Source: Marinomonas rhizomae (GTDB lineage Bacteria; Pseudomonadota; Gammaproteobacteria; Pseudomonadales; Marinomonadaceae). From it: 64,000 bases of DNA. Shown here one piece after another: positions 51,856-63,200 of the stretch. Position 1 is the first letter of the stretch; every line of letters begins with the position of its first letter. The stretch spans positions 248,001 through 312,000 of the forward strand of contig NZ_QNSE01000003.1 in NCBI RefSeq assembly GCF_003315485.1. The letters run 5' to 3'. Made by a program: the position numbers and the translations under genes. Below the pieces are notes generated by a model. It was not told where the DNA came from. It saw only the letters and a program-made list of their open reading frames with translations, and searched no databases.

Positions 51856-54567
51856 CTACAAACGCAAGCCGATGGGCAAGCTCTCTCCGACCAAAGCATT
51901 AAGCTCATCGCTGTTGATCTCAATTTGGCTTTCTAAACGTTCAAGCCACTGGATCGGACATTTATCTTTTTTGAGTTTATTTTCCACTTTTTTGCGCATA
52001 GCGCTAAGCTTATCAGATTCCTCGACACTAACTTGGCACATCAGTACCGCTGCTAACCCTGCCTGCTTACGCTTTTTCCAATCTTCTTTAAGAGCAACCT
52101 CCAAAATCGGAAAGAGTTTGTCCTCTACTATTCTTTGCTCTTGCTTGCCAAATAATAGATGACGGGAAGCAATACGCCCTATCGTCCACCAAGCTGTATC
52201 TGGCTCAGAAGTCTTTTGTAAACGCTTCAACAACCAATCAATCGTGGTGACTTTGTCTTCATTCGACAAACTCTCTAACGCGCCAACCAAACGAATTAAA
52301 TCATCGCTGGATTTAGTCGTCAGTGCTTTCATCTTGTCACGAGAACGCTGCCCTGTTGGCGAATAATATTGGCTAAACTGTTTAAACAAATGCGTTTGTT
52401 GCTCTACCGATAAGCCACCAGCAATACGGCGATACAAGGTCCAATATTGCCCCCAAACGGGTGCCGTATCGAACTGAGTGCCTGCTTTAGTGGTATTAAC
52501 CACTTGCTGAACTCGCGTCATATCATCCTTAGCACCAAAACCTGGGCGTAAACAATAGCCCATGAGCTGCAACCATTGTCGCTCATGCGGAGCGCTTTTG
52601 GTTCGAGCTGATTTTACACTTAACAATTTATCCACTAAACGTCGTGACGTGGCAAGATTCCAATCATCTCGATTGCCCAACAGCTGATCCAAATCCTGTT
52701 TGAGTGATTTCACCAAATCCGGATTTTGCTTTTGACCCGCACTGGAAAAACACTTAGCTAGATGCTCTTCAGCTTGCCCCATATTGGCATGCAGCAAATC
52801 ATTTTCATCAGCTTGCTCAGAGCCTTGTGAGGAACCCACATGGGTGGAGAATTCCAAACGCCATTGATCTTTCTGGTTGTGGGCGCATAGCTGGACTTGC
52901 AACACACCCACTTCGGTCATTTGAACTGATAAGGTGACTGCTGTCTCTTGCAAATCAATGGAGCCATCTAACTCTGTCATCAAGGTAGAAATGTAATGCA
53001 GTCCATTTTGATCACGAAGGTTGCCGACGATACAATCAATATGATCATCGGACCGAAACAAGGGGAACTGCACTTGCTGACCGAGAGTGACAAAGAACTC
53101 TTGCTCCAAGCGAATGGTCTCACCTTTCAGAGTGCCCTTTGGCAAGATGCCGACGAACTGATCTTCACCAAGCTTCAAGTACAAACTGTGCGCCACTCCA
53201 CTTTCAATTCGTGTACTTTCGCCCGCCAAAGCACTTAAATACATGGCTGCGCCTTTGGCAACGGCATCGTTAGGTTCGTCTGCAGAACAGACAAGGATAG
53301 GTTCAGAAGACCAAGTATTCAGTTGTTCTAATAACCGAGTTTTCAATACAGGACTATTAAATAAGCCGCCGTTAAACAACACTGCATCCGGCATAGGCGA
53401 GCCTGTTGCCGCTTCGATTACAGTTTTATGCTGCTGTAAAAACGCCGCCAAATGACGTGTAAAAGCAGGGTCAGATTCGTAAGGCAAACCCAAAGTGTGC
53501 ATGGCGTAATCGCTCTTTTGTACCTTGTCATTGCCATTCACCAAAGGAAAAAAGCCATTGTGAATTTGTTCTAACAAGGCGTCTCTGGAGACATCAAACT
53601 TTTGCGAGCCACCAATTAAACGACTACCACCACCAAGCACCGTAATACTTAGCGAATCTGGTGCACCATCTCCCAACAAGGTCTCTTTCGCCTGACGAGT
53701 TTGCTGAACCAAGGCCGCTAAGCGCGTGGCTGATAAAGCAGAAATTTGTTTTGGATCTAACTGAAACGCCAAGGCTTGATCTAGGTTATCGCCACCCAGT
53801 AATAAATGTTCGCCTACGGCAACACGCTTCAGAGATACGCTGCTATTGTTTGAAGACGCAGACTTGATCGCCACCAAACTAAAATCACTGGTACCACCGC
53901 CGATATCGACAACCAGAAGCATTTTTTTGTCCGCTAACGCAGCAAGTTTTCCGTCATCACTGATGTAGTGATAACAGGCCGCCTGCGGCTCTTCAAGCAG
54001 ATATAAATCCTGCAAACCTGCCAACTTCGCCGCTTCTAATGTCAAAGCTCGCGCCTCTTCATCAAAAGAGGCAGGCAAGGTTAACGCGATGGATTGAGAC
54101 TCTAGCGGTGCCTCTGCAAAGCGATGATTCCAGCTTTGCTTAATGTGTAATAACAGAACCTTACTCGCCTCAAGAGGACTTAGTTTTTTCGGGAACTCAC
54201 TCGCCCAAGGCAAAATAGCGGAGCGTCTATCAACCTGACGATGGCTCAACCAGCTTTTCGCACTTTGCACCAACTGCCCGGCTCTTCGCTGACCCAGAGT
54301 CAACGCTCCCGCACCAACGATGCGCTCTTTATCATGATGACGCCAAGGCAAAACTGGATCAATCTTTCCAATTTCATCTGACGCCAACACATAAATAGCA
54401 CTCGGCAAATGTGTAAGCTCTTGAACCGAACCATCCGCCATCACTTGAGGAATAGGCAACAATTCTGGTTCAGCTTGCCCATAAGCAGGCACATAAGAGA
54501 CGACACAATTAGTTGTCCCTAAATCGATACCTACGCGATAAGAGGAACGAGAAGCGGTTTGCGCCAT
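51856..54567 (-). CDS. Long Hsp70-like ATPase with helical C-terminal domain
   Basis: A 903-residue Hsp70-family protein. The actin-fold ATPase domain starts YRVGIDLGTTNCVVSY (phosphate-1) and contains VVDIGGGTSDFSLVAI (phosphate-2) near residue 220 and VLFNGGLFNSPVLK (adenosine). After about 480 there is a short beta region in place of the DnaK substrate domain, and no DVLLLD-type interdomain linker. Residues 600-903 are a long helical domain, which I believe corresponds to DUF3731. It starts 3 nt after the preceding Hsp70 gene ends. It is not DnaK, HscA or HscC, and its client is unknown. No J-protein or GrpE gene is nearby. Confidence 0.85.
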   Translation of the reverse strand: MAQTASRSSYRVGIDLGTTNCVVSYVPAYGQAEPELLPIPQVMADGSVQELTHLPSAIYVLASDEIGKIDPVLPWRHHDKERIVGAGALTLGQRRAGQLVQSAKSWLSHRQVDRRSAILPWASEFPKKLSPLEASKVLLLHIKQSWNHRFAEAPLESQSIALTLPASFDEEARALTLEAAKLAGLQDLYLLEEPQAACYHYISDDGKLAALADKKMLLVVDIGGGTSDFSLVAIKSASSNNSSVSLKRVAVGEHLLLGGDNLDQALAFQLDPKQISALSATRLAALVQQTRQAKETLLGDGAPDSLSITVLGGGSRLIGGSQKFDVSRDALLEQIHNGFFPLVNGNDKVQKSDYAMHTLGLPYESDPAFTRHLAAFLQQHKTVIEAATGSPMPDAVLFNGGLFNSPVLKTRLLEQLNTWSSEPILVCSADEPNDAVAKGAAMYLSALAGESTRIESGVAHSLYLKLGEDQFVGILPKGTLKGETIRLEQEFFVTLGQQVQFPLFRSDDHIDCIVGNLRDQNGLHYISTLMTELDGSIDLQETAVTLSVQMTEVGVLQVQLCAHNQKDQWRLEFSTHVGSSQGSEQADENDLLHANMGQAEEHLAKCFSSAGQKQNPDLVKSLKQDLDQLLGNRDDWNLATSRRLVDKLLSVKSARTKSAPHERQWLQLMGYCLRPGFGAKDDMTRVQQVVNTTKAGTQFDTAPVWGQYWTLYRRIAGGLSVEQQTHLFKQFSQYYSPTGQRSRDKMKALTTKSSDDLIRLVGALESLSNEDKVTTIDWLLKRLQKTSEPDTAWWTIGRIASRHLLFGKQEQRIVEDKLFPILEVALKEDWKKRKQAGLAAVLMCQVSVEESDKLSAMRKKVENKLKKDKCPIQWLERLESQIEINSDELNALVGESLPIGLRL

Positions 54568-54570
54568 GGT

Positions 54571-56349
54571 CTAAGCCTCCCTAACTTGAAACTCAATTGT
54601 CCAACTTAGGTCAGATTGAGTATCGTGCGCTTGCAGCAGCAGCAATCCCAATTCAGTAACACGGGCAGTCAGATAAACTCGCACCATGTCGCCAGCTTGG
54701 TAATGACCTGCGTCTAATCGTACCGACAAAGGGTTCAATTCACTTAGCTGGGGAACAGAAAACGACGCAATGACCTTACCTACCGAATCCACTTCGTTGT
54801 TTTTTGATTGGAAAAAACGGAAGGTCACACTTTCACCAACCACAAGAGAAAATTCATTCGGCAGCATTTGCTCTTCTGAACCTTCCTCCAAACCAAATGG
54901 CGCTACACAAATGGCATCAACAGGAGGAGCCATTCCAGGAATCGCCGGCATTGGACTAGCCACACCAATGTAATAGTTCGCCGCTAGACCACTTTTTACT
55001 TTGACACCGCCCTCAGCTTGCACTTGGGCATAGTAAGTCGCACCTTTAGCAACCGCATAATCCAAATGAGACGGCGTTAACAGAGTTAATGCGCAGCTAT
55101 CCATCGATTCGGCCAGCATGGAAGCCAAACGAGTTTCTAGGGTATTGCGAATGACAGTGGCATTGAACACACCTCCGTTTAACAACACTTTGCTTGGTTT
55201 CACATCGTGCTGAGCTAAGAATTCACTGATATGGCGAGTGATCGCTGGATCACCTTCGTAATCCAAGTTAATCGCACTGAAACCACTACGAACTGTTTTT
55301 TGAGCTTGCTCACCCAACTGTGCTTGTGGAAAAAAACCATCAATTAAAAGCCGTTGAACATCGTTTTGTGTCAGCGTTGCCTTGATACTGTTGTTAAACA
55401 AACTACGACCACGACTAGGCACAACAACGCTCACGTCATCTAAATCCGCGTTGGTTAGCAAACGCTCTTTTGCTTCTCGGCAAGCTTGGGTCAAACCGCT
55501 GATTTGCCAAGGTTCAAGATTAGTGCCGCTTTGCGCTAGCTGAGCCGCCAAATGGTAAGTCAGCGTCAAATCCATATTGTCGCCACCAAGAAGAATATGA
55601 CGACCCACAGCGACCCGCTCTAGACCAAGCACTCCATCTTGCTCTACCGCTTGGATTAACGATAAATCTGTTGTACCGCCACCCACGTCGACAACCAAAA
55701 TATGCTCATTGACATCTAGGCTTTCAGACCAGCTTTGCTGATCACTTAACCAAGCATAAAAGGCCGCTAACGGCTCCTCAATCAAACGAGCACGCAAACC
55801 GACTTTTTCCGCGGCTTGTTCAGTAATAGCACGAGCAGCAGGATCAAATGATGCAGGCACAGTAATAACAAGGGTTTGCTCGGCAATTGGAGCAGCAGGA
55901 AATTGATGGTCCCATGCACTGACCAAATGCGCCAATAAGGTTTCTGTCACCTGTGCTGGAGACACTTTTTCTACTTCTTCAAGCGCATCCACAGGCAATA
56001 CCGCTTCATCAGCACTAACACGAGAATGACACAACCAGCTTTTGGCACTTTGCACCAATCGACCAGAAGACTTCGCACCCAACTCACGCGCTAGTTGTCC
56101 GACTACCGAAGGGGCCCTGCCCCAAGGAAGCTGTAAATCGCTCTCTAAAAATTCACTTTGGTGAGGAAAATACACAAATGAAGGAAGTAAAGGACGAGCA
56201 TCCACTTGACCTGCCGCGATAAACTGCGGAATCGCCAATTGCTGAATACGACCTACTTGATCTGATTCGGTTGCCGTTTGGCTAGAAGGCGAATAATAGA
56301 CAGCCGAATGCGTGGTACCTAGATCGATACCAATGAAATATTGACTCAT
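54571..56349 (-). CDS. Short Hsp70-like ATPase
   Basis: A 592-residue Hsp70-family protein. ATPase motifs are FIGIDLGTTHSAVYYS, ILVVDVGGGTTDLSLIQA and VLLNGGVFNATVIRNTL. The C-terminal 110 residues are a small beta domain (VTFRFFQSKNN..VRVYLTARVTELG), shorter than DnaK's substrate domain and without a helical lid. It is clearly related to the following 903-residue protein through the ATPase domain and beta region, so the pair arose by duplication and one copy gained the long tail. It follows the DUF2760 gene by 3 nt. Confidence 0.85.
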   Translation of the reverse strand: MSQYFIGIDLGTTHSAVYYSPSSQTATESDQVGRIQQLAIPQFIAAGQVDARPLLPSFVYFPHQSEFLESDLQLPWGRAPSVVGQLARELGAKSSGRLVQSAKSWLCHSRVSADEAVLPVDALEEVEKVSPAQVTETLLAHLVSAWDHQFPAAPIAEQTLVITVPASFDPAARAITEQAAEKVGLRARLIEEPLAAFYAWLSDQQSWSESLDVNEHILVVDVGGGTTDLSLIQAVEQDGVLGLERVAVGRHILLGGDNMDLTLTYHLAAQLAQSGTNLEPWQISGLTQACREAKERLLTNADLDDVSVVVPSRGRSLFNNSIKATLTQNDVQRLLIDGFFPQAQLGEQAQKTVRSGFSAINLDYEGDPAITRHISEFLAQHDVKPSKVLLNGGVFNATVIRNTLETRLASMLAESMDSCALTLLTPSHLDYAVAKGATYYAQVQAEGGVKVKSGLAANYYIGVASPMPAIPGMAPPVDAICVAPFGLEEGSEEQMLPNEFSLVVGESVTFRFFQSKNNEVDSVGKVIASFSVPQLSELNPLSVRLDAGHYQAGDMVRVYLTARVTELGLLLLQAHDTQSDLSWTIEFQVREA

Positions 56350-56352
56350 GAG

Positions 56353-56961
56353 TTATACCTCGATTTCAGCTGGCGCTAGAATATTTAGGCTTTCTGTATT
56401 GGTTACTTTTGGCAGACGAGTTTCCGTCACTTTCCAACCAGGATGAATCAGCGTGCCAGAATATGGGCCATCACCTTCCACTCGACCTTCAAGCTTAATC
56501 TGCTTGGAATCGTAACCAGATGGTACTTCTACACGGCTATTTTCCGCGGCGCTGTTCACAGCATCAAGAGACACGACATCGATGGTAAAATGTTGCTTCA
56601 ATACTTTAGAACAACCTGCGTGAATTTGACGAGATGCCGCCCCCACATCCGCATCGCTGTAATCATCAATGCTTTCTTGGATGAAATCGATAAAGCGCGC
56701 TTCTTGTTGCAGCAATTGTAGTAACTGGTGCGCTCCGTCAGCGTTGACCGTATCCAAAACAGGTGCAGCGACTTCGATTTCACGAATCACTTCCACTTCT
56801 TCTGTTATGACTTTAGGCTCGACTTCGAAGGCAAATTGCTCGCCTTGATCAACCGTTTGACAGCGAGCGGCATAGTCGCCGCTCCCCATGTATTTAAAGA
56901 ACTGACCAAAAGCGCCAAAAAAGCGCGGTATAAATGAAACTGGTTTAATTTTATTCGTCAT
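56353..56961 (-). CDS. DUF2760-family protein
   Basis: A 202-residue protein of the DUF2760 family, recognised by its position before two Hsp70-like genes and by RFFGAFGQFFKYMGSGDYAAR, LQLLQQEARFIDFIQESIDDYSDADVGAA, and SGTLIHPGWKVTETRLP. There is no signal peptide or true membrane helix. The middle is helical and the C-terminal 60 residues are beta-rich. It probably works with the two ATPases, since the three are spaced by 3 nt each. Molecular function is not established. Confidence 0.8.
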   Translation of the reverse strand: MTNKIKPVSFIPRFFGAFGQFFKYMGSGDYAARCQTVDQGEQFAFEVEPKVITEEVEVIREIEVAAPVLDTVNADGAHQLLQLLQQEARFIDFIQESIDDYSDADVGAASRQIHAGCSKVLKQHFTIDVVSLDAVNSAAENSRVEVPSGYDSKQIKLEGRVEGDGPYSGTLIHPGWKVTETRLPKVTNTESLNILAPAEIEV

Positions 56962-56982
56962 AATCTACCCGTTTTGCGCTGT

Positions 56983-58911
56983 TTACCCATTTTGCATCTC
57001 TTCAAGCTCTAACCAACGCTCCATGGTTGTTTCAAGCTCTTCTTCTTTATGCGCTAATTTCGCCAAAGTTTTCTGAACCTTATCCGCATCATCGGTATAA
57101 AATTCTGGCGCGCTAGTGGTGACATGCAACGCGGCGATCTCTTCTTCCAACTTCGCAATGGTCGCAGGCATATTGTCAAATTCGCGCTGCATTTTATAGC
57201 TTAGCTTCGCTTTTGGTTTCGCCTGGATAGAGGTTTTTTTATCCTCTTCGACTTTTTTTGCGTTTGTCTTGGCTTTTTCTTTTTTACTTGGTGTGTCGTC
57301 AGTTTGCGATGTGGATTCTGTTGGGAATTTACCACCTTGACGAATCCAATCTTGATATCCGCCAACGTATTCTTTCACTCGGCCTTCGCCTTCAAAAGCA
57401 ATCACGCTGGTTACCACGTTATCTAGAAAGGCACGGTCATGGCTTACCAATAACAAGGTGCCATCGTAGCTCATTAGAAGCTCTTCAAGCAGTTCTAATG
57501 TTTCCACATCAAGGTCGTTGGTTGGCTCATCCATGATTAACAGATTGGCTGGGCGAGTAAATAACTTCGCTAGCAATACTCGATTTCGCTCACCGCCAGA
57601 CAAGGCTTTTACTGGAGTACGGGCACGCTCAGGTGGGAAAAGGAAATCACCAAGATAGCCAATAACATGTTTGTTCTGACCATTGATTTCGATAACGTCT
57701 TTACCTTCACCAACGTTTTCCGCAACCGTTTGTTCTGGATCAAGTTGCTCACGCAGCTGATCGAAATACGCTACGTTAAGTTTCGTACCTTGACGCACCA
57801 AACCCGTTTCTGGCTCAAGATCCCCTAATAGAATTTTAAGGAAGGTACTTTTACCGCAACCATTTGGTCCAATTAGACCGATTCGGTCTCCGCGATTTAC
57901 CACGAAGTCCATTGGTTGCAAAATTACTTTATCCTCAAATGAATGACCTACTTGAGTAAATTCTGCGACCAACTTACCAGACTTATCTTTGGTCTCAATC
58001 GCCATTTTGGCATTGCCTTGGCGATTAATGCGTTCAGAGCGCTCTTCACGTAAGGCTTTCAAAGCACGAACTCGACCTTCATTACGGGTACGACGTGCTT
58101 TAATACCTTGGCGAATCCACACTTCTTCTTCTGCAAGGCGCTTATCGAACAAAGCGTTTGCACGCTCTTCTTCTTCCAGCATCTTCTCTTTAAAAGCAAG
58201 AAAAGCGGTGATGTTGCCGCTGAAGGAAATTAGATTACCGCGATCAAGTTCGATGATACGGTTAGCCAATTTTTCTAGGAAACGACGGTCATGGGTAATA
58301 AATAAGATCAAACCGCGGAATTGCTGAAGCTGTTGCTCCATCCATTCGATTGTTGGCACATCCAAATGGTTAGTTGGCTCGTCTAGTAGCAAGACATCTG
58401 GGTTAGAAATCAGCGCCTGCGCCAAAATAACGCGACGACGCCAACCACCAGATAATTCAGACATCAATTTGTCAGCCGGCAAAGCCAAACGCTGAATCAT
58501 GTGATTCACACGCTGCTCTAGATCCCAGCCTTGAATTCGATCTAATTCAGTCTGAATATCACTTAATTCATTGGTGTGATCATTCTCGAAATCTTCTAAT
58601 AACTTAAAGTAACGAGTCATTAACGAGTGCGCCTCACCGGCGCCCTCACTGACCACTTCACGAACGGTTTTTTCATTCGCATCAGGCAATTCTTGTGGAA
58701 GCTGACCAATAGTCATGCCTCCTTCTAAGCGAACAACGCCTTCATCGGCAACTTGCTCGCCTAAAATGACTTTTAACAGTGTCGACTTACCCGCACCATT
58801 ACGACCGATAATTGCAACACGCTCTCCAGCTTCGGCTGAAAAACTAATTTTTGACAGCAGTGGATTATGCCCAAAAGCAACACTGATCTGTTCTAACGAC
58901 AATAGACTCAT
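56983..58911 (-). CDS. uup: ABC-F ATPase Uup
   Basis: A 642-residue soluble protein with two ABC domains: Walker A GRNGAGKST and GPNGCGKST, signatures LSGGWRRRV and LSGGERNRV, and Walker B LLLDEPTNHLD and LIMDEPTNDLD. The connecting region is helical and charged. The C-terminal coiled-coil domain, a Uup feature that binds branched DNA, is preceded by a lysine-rich linker and contains KLSYKMQREFDNMPATIAKLEEEIAALH. Uup is linked to ribosome function and to suppression of transposon excision. It leads the DUF2760/Hsp70 genes by 21 nt on the same strand, an arrangement that suggests co-expression. Confidence 0.93.
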   Translation of the reverse strand: MSLLSLEQISVAFGHNPLLSKISFSAEAGERVAIIGRNGAGKSTLLKVILGEQVADEGVVRLEGGMTIGQLPQELPDANEKTVREVVSEGAGEAHSLMTRYFKLLEDFENDHTNELSDIQTELDRIQGWDLEQRVNHMIQRLALPADKLMSELSGGWRRRVILAQALISNPDVLLLDEPTNHLDVPTIEWMEQQLQQFRGLILFITHDRRFLEKLANRIIELDRGNLISFSGNITAFLAFKEKMLEEEERANALFDKRLAEEEVWIRQGIKARRTRNEGRVRALKALREERSERINRQGNAKMAIETKDKSGKLVAEFTQVGHSFEDKVILQPMDFVVNRGDRIGLIGPNGCGKSTFLKILLGDLEPETGLVRQGTKLNVAYFDQLREQLDPEQTVAENVGEGKDVIEINGQNKHVIGYLGDFLFPPERARTPVKALSGGERNRVLLAKLFTRPANLLIMDEPTNDLDVETLELLEELLMSYDGTLLLVSHDRAFLDNVVTSVIAFEGEGRVKEYVGGYQDWIRQGGKFPTESTSQTDDTPSKKEKAKTNAKKVEEDKKTSIQAKPKAKLSYKMQREFDNMPATIAKLEEEIAALHVTTSAPEFYTDDADKVQKTLAKLAHKEEELETTMERWLELEEMQNG

Positions 58912-59173
58912 ATCTATCCATATAAAGTAAAAATTTTGTGGCGGTATAGTATCATCCTTCTAACCGAAGGTTCAGCAAATAGACGAGACTAGCGATTAAA
59001 AAGAAACAGTTTTTTTGCGTGATAAAATCATTTTTAGCAACTTTGGTCATAAAATGACGATGTTATCTTGCTATTGTCTGCACAAGGTTTAATCAAAAAC
59101 ACTTTCTTCCTTATTATTTACGCATATACTAACCCCAACATAATGATAAATTTTATATCTCACGGAGTGTCAA

Positions 59174-60268
59174 ATGGAGTTTAAGAGCAAGGTAGGACCA
59201 ATTACAGCAGTGGTCGTTGCCGTCGCAACCGTAACTTGGATGATTGCAGGAGGGAATGGCGTCACGGTTAGTCCAACAGGGGAAAAACCTCATGACAATA
59301 CCCTTACGTCTCAAACATCAGAAAGTCAGCTAGCATATCCTGTTCAAGCTAAAACTCTTACTACCAAAACCATTGAGATGCATTTGCCATTAAGTGGAAA
59401 AACCTTAGCCGGCGAAACTCTTCAACTTATAAATACCTACTCTGGCCGTATTACAAAGCTACCAGTAGAAAAAGGCCGCTTTATCAATAAAGGCAGCTCA
59501 ATCTTGCAAATCGACACTCGAATATTAAAAGCACAAATAGAACAAGCTGGATTGCTAGTGAAACAAAAACAACTTGAGCTTGACGGCATTAGAAAGCTCA
59601 ATGCTGGCAATTTGACATCGAAAGTCAATTTAGCCCAAGCAGAAACGGACTTAGCATCCGCAAAAGCAGCAAAAGAAGCATTTTTAATTGACCTAGAAAA
59701 CGCAAACGTCACAGCGCCCTTTTCCGGCATATTAAACAGTCTAAATGTGCAAGAAGGACAAGTGCTAGCACCAAACACAACGATCGGCACCTTGGTTTCT
59801 GTTAACCCAATAAAAGTTAGCGTGAATATCCCACAAAATAAAATCCAACTTATAAAGCTTGGTACTCAAGGCAATATCCGCCTCGAATCAGGCTATGAGA
59901 CAGAAGGTTTTGTTTCTTATATCAGCACAACAGCCAACGAATCCAGCCGAACCATTAGCGTCGAAATGCAAGTAAGCAATCCAAACAATACCATCCCAGC
60001 GGGATTAACGGCGGCTGTAGATTTTGTTTTAGACCAACAAAGAGCTCACGCTTTCTCCCCAGCACTGCTTACTTTAGATGACTCCGGTAGGACAGCCATA
60101 AAAACCATTAACATAGACAATACGGTTGTTGTATCAACAGTCGAAATTATTAAATCAGAGCGTGACCAAGTCTGGGTGCGCGGCCTTCCCGATAATGTGA
60201 ACATCATCACCGTCGGACAGGGTTTTGTTTCTGCGGGCGATAAAGTCGAAGCCCACTACCAAAACTAA
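59174..60268 (+). CDS. RND efflux periplasmic adaptor
   Basis: A 364-residue membrane-fusion protein with an N-terminal uncleaved-looking anchor (VGPITAVVVAVATVTWMIAGG), a lipoyl-type half motif (LINTYSGRITKLPVEKGRFINKGS), an alpha hairpin (about 105-165) and the second lipoyl half VTAPFSGILNSLNVQEGQVL, then beta-barrel and membrane-proximal domains. No lipobox is present. It is followed 11 nt later by the pump. The promoter should lie in the 240-bp gap from uup. Substrates cannot be predicted. Confidence 0.92.
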   Translation: MEFKSKVGPITAVVVAVATVTWMIAGGNGVTVSPTGEKPHDNTLTSQTSESQLAYPVQAKTLTTKTIEMHLPLSGKTLAGETLQLINTYSGRITKLPVEKGRFINKGSSILQIDTRILKAQIEQAGLLVKQKQLELDGIRKLNAGNLTSKVNLAQAETDLASAKAAKEAFLIDLENANVTAPFSGILNSLNVQEGQVLAPNTTIGTLVSVNPIKVSVNIPQNKIQLIKLGTQGNIRLESGYETEGFVSYISTTANESSRTISVEMQVSNPNNTIPAGLTAAVDFVLDQQRAHAFSPALLTLDDSGRTAIKTINIDNTVVVSTVEIIKSERDQVWVRGLPDNVNIITVGQGFVSAGDKVEAHYQN

Positions 60269-60279
60269 GGAGGCCCATT

Positions 60280-63200
60280 ATGCAAACATTAATTGAGGCG
60301 GCTTTAGCTCGCTCTCGCACCGTAATGATGTTTTTCGTACTCATACTTATTATGGGCACGGTTTCTTATATAGAAATAGCGAAGGAAAGCGACCCTGATA
60401 TTACGATTCCAATGGCTTATGTTTCAGTATCACTTGAAGGTATCTCGCCCGAAGACGCAGACAGCTTATTAGTTCACCCGCTAGAAAAAGAGTTAAAAGG
60501 ATTAGAAGGGCTAAAGGAACTAAAATCTACTGCCTCAGAAGGTCATGCTTCGATCATGCTAGAGTTTGAATCTGGTGTTGATATTGACCAAGCGATTAGC
60601 GATGCTAAAGATAAGGTGGATCGAGCAAAAAGCGAGTTACCAGATGATGCAGACGAACCAACTGTCACAGAAATTAATCTTTCAACGTTTCCGGTATTAC
60701 GCGTAAATTTATCAGGTAATGTCAGCTTTGCTACCCTTAGTCGTACGGCAAAAAATTTACAAGACTCTATTGAAGCAGTCGATGGCGTCTTAGAAGCCGA
60801 AATCAGTGGAGACCGTGATCAACAAGCACAAATCATCATTCGCCCTGAGCAACTTGAATCGTATAATTTGTCATTATCGGATGTTGCTAACTTCGTTTCT
60901 GCCAACAATCGTTTGGTTGCTGCTGGCAATTTGGATACAGGTGCTGGGCGCTTTTCACTAAAGGTCCCAGGCCTACTTAAAACCAAGGAAGACATCCTTA
61001 ACCTTCCCATTAAAGCCGATGGCGATCAGGTTGTGTTACTGGGCGATATTGCCACCGGTGAACTAACCTTTGAAGACCCAAGCAGTTATGCTCGCGTCGA
61101 AGGTAAACGCAGCATTACGCTTGCTGTGTCCAAGCGCGTTGGTGTTAATATCATCAATACCATTGAAGCGGTAAAAGCAACTGTAAAGAGCGAAAGCGAA
61201 CAATGGCCTGATGGCATCGAATACAAGTTAACCGGTGATAAATCCACAGACATCGAGACTTCTCTAAACGACCTATTTAATAACGTTCTAGCAGCAACCT
61301 TGCTGGTAATGATCGTTATCGTATGGGCACTTGGAGTACGGAGCGCTTTCTTAGTCGGCCTAGCTATTCCTGGCGCCTTCCTATCTGGTATTTTAATTCT
61401 CGATTTACAAGGCTACACCATCAACATGGTGGTACTTTTTGCCCTAATACTCAGTGTCGGCATGCTCGTTGACGGCGCCATTGTTGTTACCGAGTATGCA
61501 GATCGCAAACTAGCAGAAGGTGCTTCTAAGCGACAAGCCTACAGTGAAGCGGCAAAACGTATGGCATGGCCAATCACCGCTTCTACAGCGACCACTTTAG
61601 CCGTATTTATGCCATTACTTTTTTGGCCCGACATAGTCGGAGAGTTCATGCGCTTCATGCCCATTACCATCATAGCAACTCTGGCTTCGTCCTTGGTCAT
61701 GGCACTAATAGTCTTACCGACCATCGGTTCCATTATTGGTAAAAAAGGCGCATACACAGAAAAAACCATGCGCGCATTACGTATCACAGAAACGGGCGAT
61801 CTGACCGAACTGACAGGCCCAACCGGCTTCTATGGCAGAATGCTAACTCGTTTAGTTGAATACCCCGCTTGGGTTTTACTGTTCACTATTGTGTTACTTT
61901 TCAGTATTTTTGCTAGCTATGGACAATTTGGCAAGGGTATTGAGTTTTTCCCCAATATCGAACCTGAATCCGCTAACCTAGATATACGCGCCCGCGGAGA
62001 TCTATCTCTGAAAGAAAAAGACGCACTGGTAAGGCAGGTAGAAAAGCAAGTGATTGGTACACCAGCATTAAAAAGTGTTGTGGTAACAACTTATGCCACA
62101 CCAGGAAACAATGCTGCTCCTGATAGTATTGGCTCAATCAGTATGGAATTTATCGATTGGTATAAACGAGAACCCGCTGGGGTCATATTGGATCAAATTA
62201 GGGAGAAAACCAAACAAATTTCCGGCATCGAAATCAGTGCAGAAAAAGAGCAAGGCGGACCACAATCGGGCGCAGATATTCAGCTACAGCTTAGCTCAAA
62301 CTACTCTGATGCTCTTAATGTTGCCGCTGACGAAATCAGTAAACAACTTTTATCTAGAGACGAAATCATTACTGTTAGCGATGACAGGTCTCTCCCTGGA
62401 ATTGAATGGCGTATCGATATCAATCGCGAAGAAGCCAGCCGATATGGCGTCGACGTTAATAGCTTGGGGAATGTCATTAAACTGGTCACCACTGGTATAA
62501 CTTTAAGTGATTTTTTACCAGAAGGGGCAGATGACAAAATTGATATCGTTTTACGCTATCCCGTAAATCAACGCAGCCTTGATCAACTGGATCAGCTACA
62601 GATCCCAACCAACCAAGGCAGCATTCCTGCAAGTAACTTTATTCATCGCTACGCAGCACCAAAGCAAGGCATCATCAACAGAACCGATGGAAAGAAAACC
62701 ATTAAAATAGATGCTGATGTAAAAGATGGTTTAGTCGTGGATGAAGTCATCAAAGCCATAAAAGTGAAACTAGACGCTGCTGGTATAGATAAATCCGTCA
62801 GCTATGAGTTTCGCGGCAACACTGAAGACCAACAAAAATCCATGATCTTTTTGATCAAGGCATTTGGCGTCGCGTTTTTTATCATGGCGATTATTTTGGT
62901 GACTCAATTTAATAACTTCTTCCAATGTTTATTAATTCTGAGCGCCGTGGTTTTTTCGACTATGGGAGTGTTCATTGGCCTTATGGTCAAAGGGCAACCT
63001 TTCGGTATTGTAATGAGTGGCGTAGGTGTTATCGCTTTGGCAGGCATTGTTGTTAATAATAATATCGTTCTAATCGATACTTTCAACGGCCTACGTAAGC
63101 AAGGCATGATGGTACGAGAGGCCGCTATTAGAACAGGTGTTCAACGTCTAAGACCTGTCATGCTCACCACTATTACCACCATTCTCGGCTTAGTTCCTAT

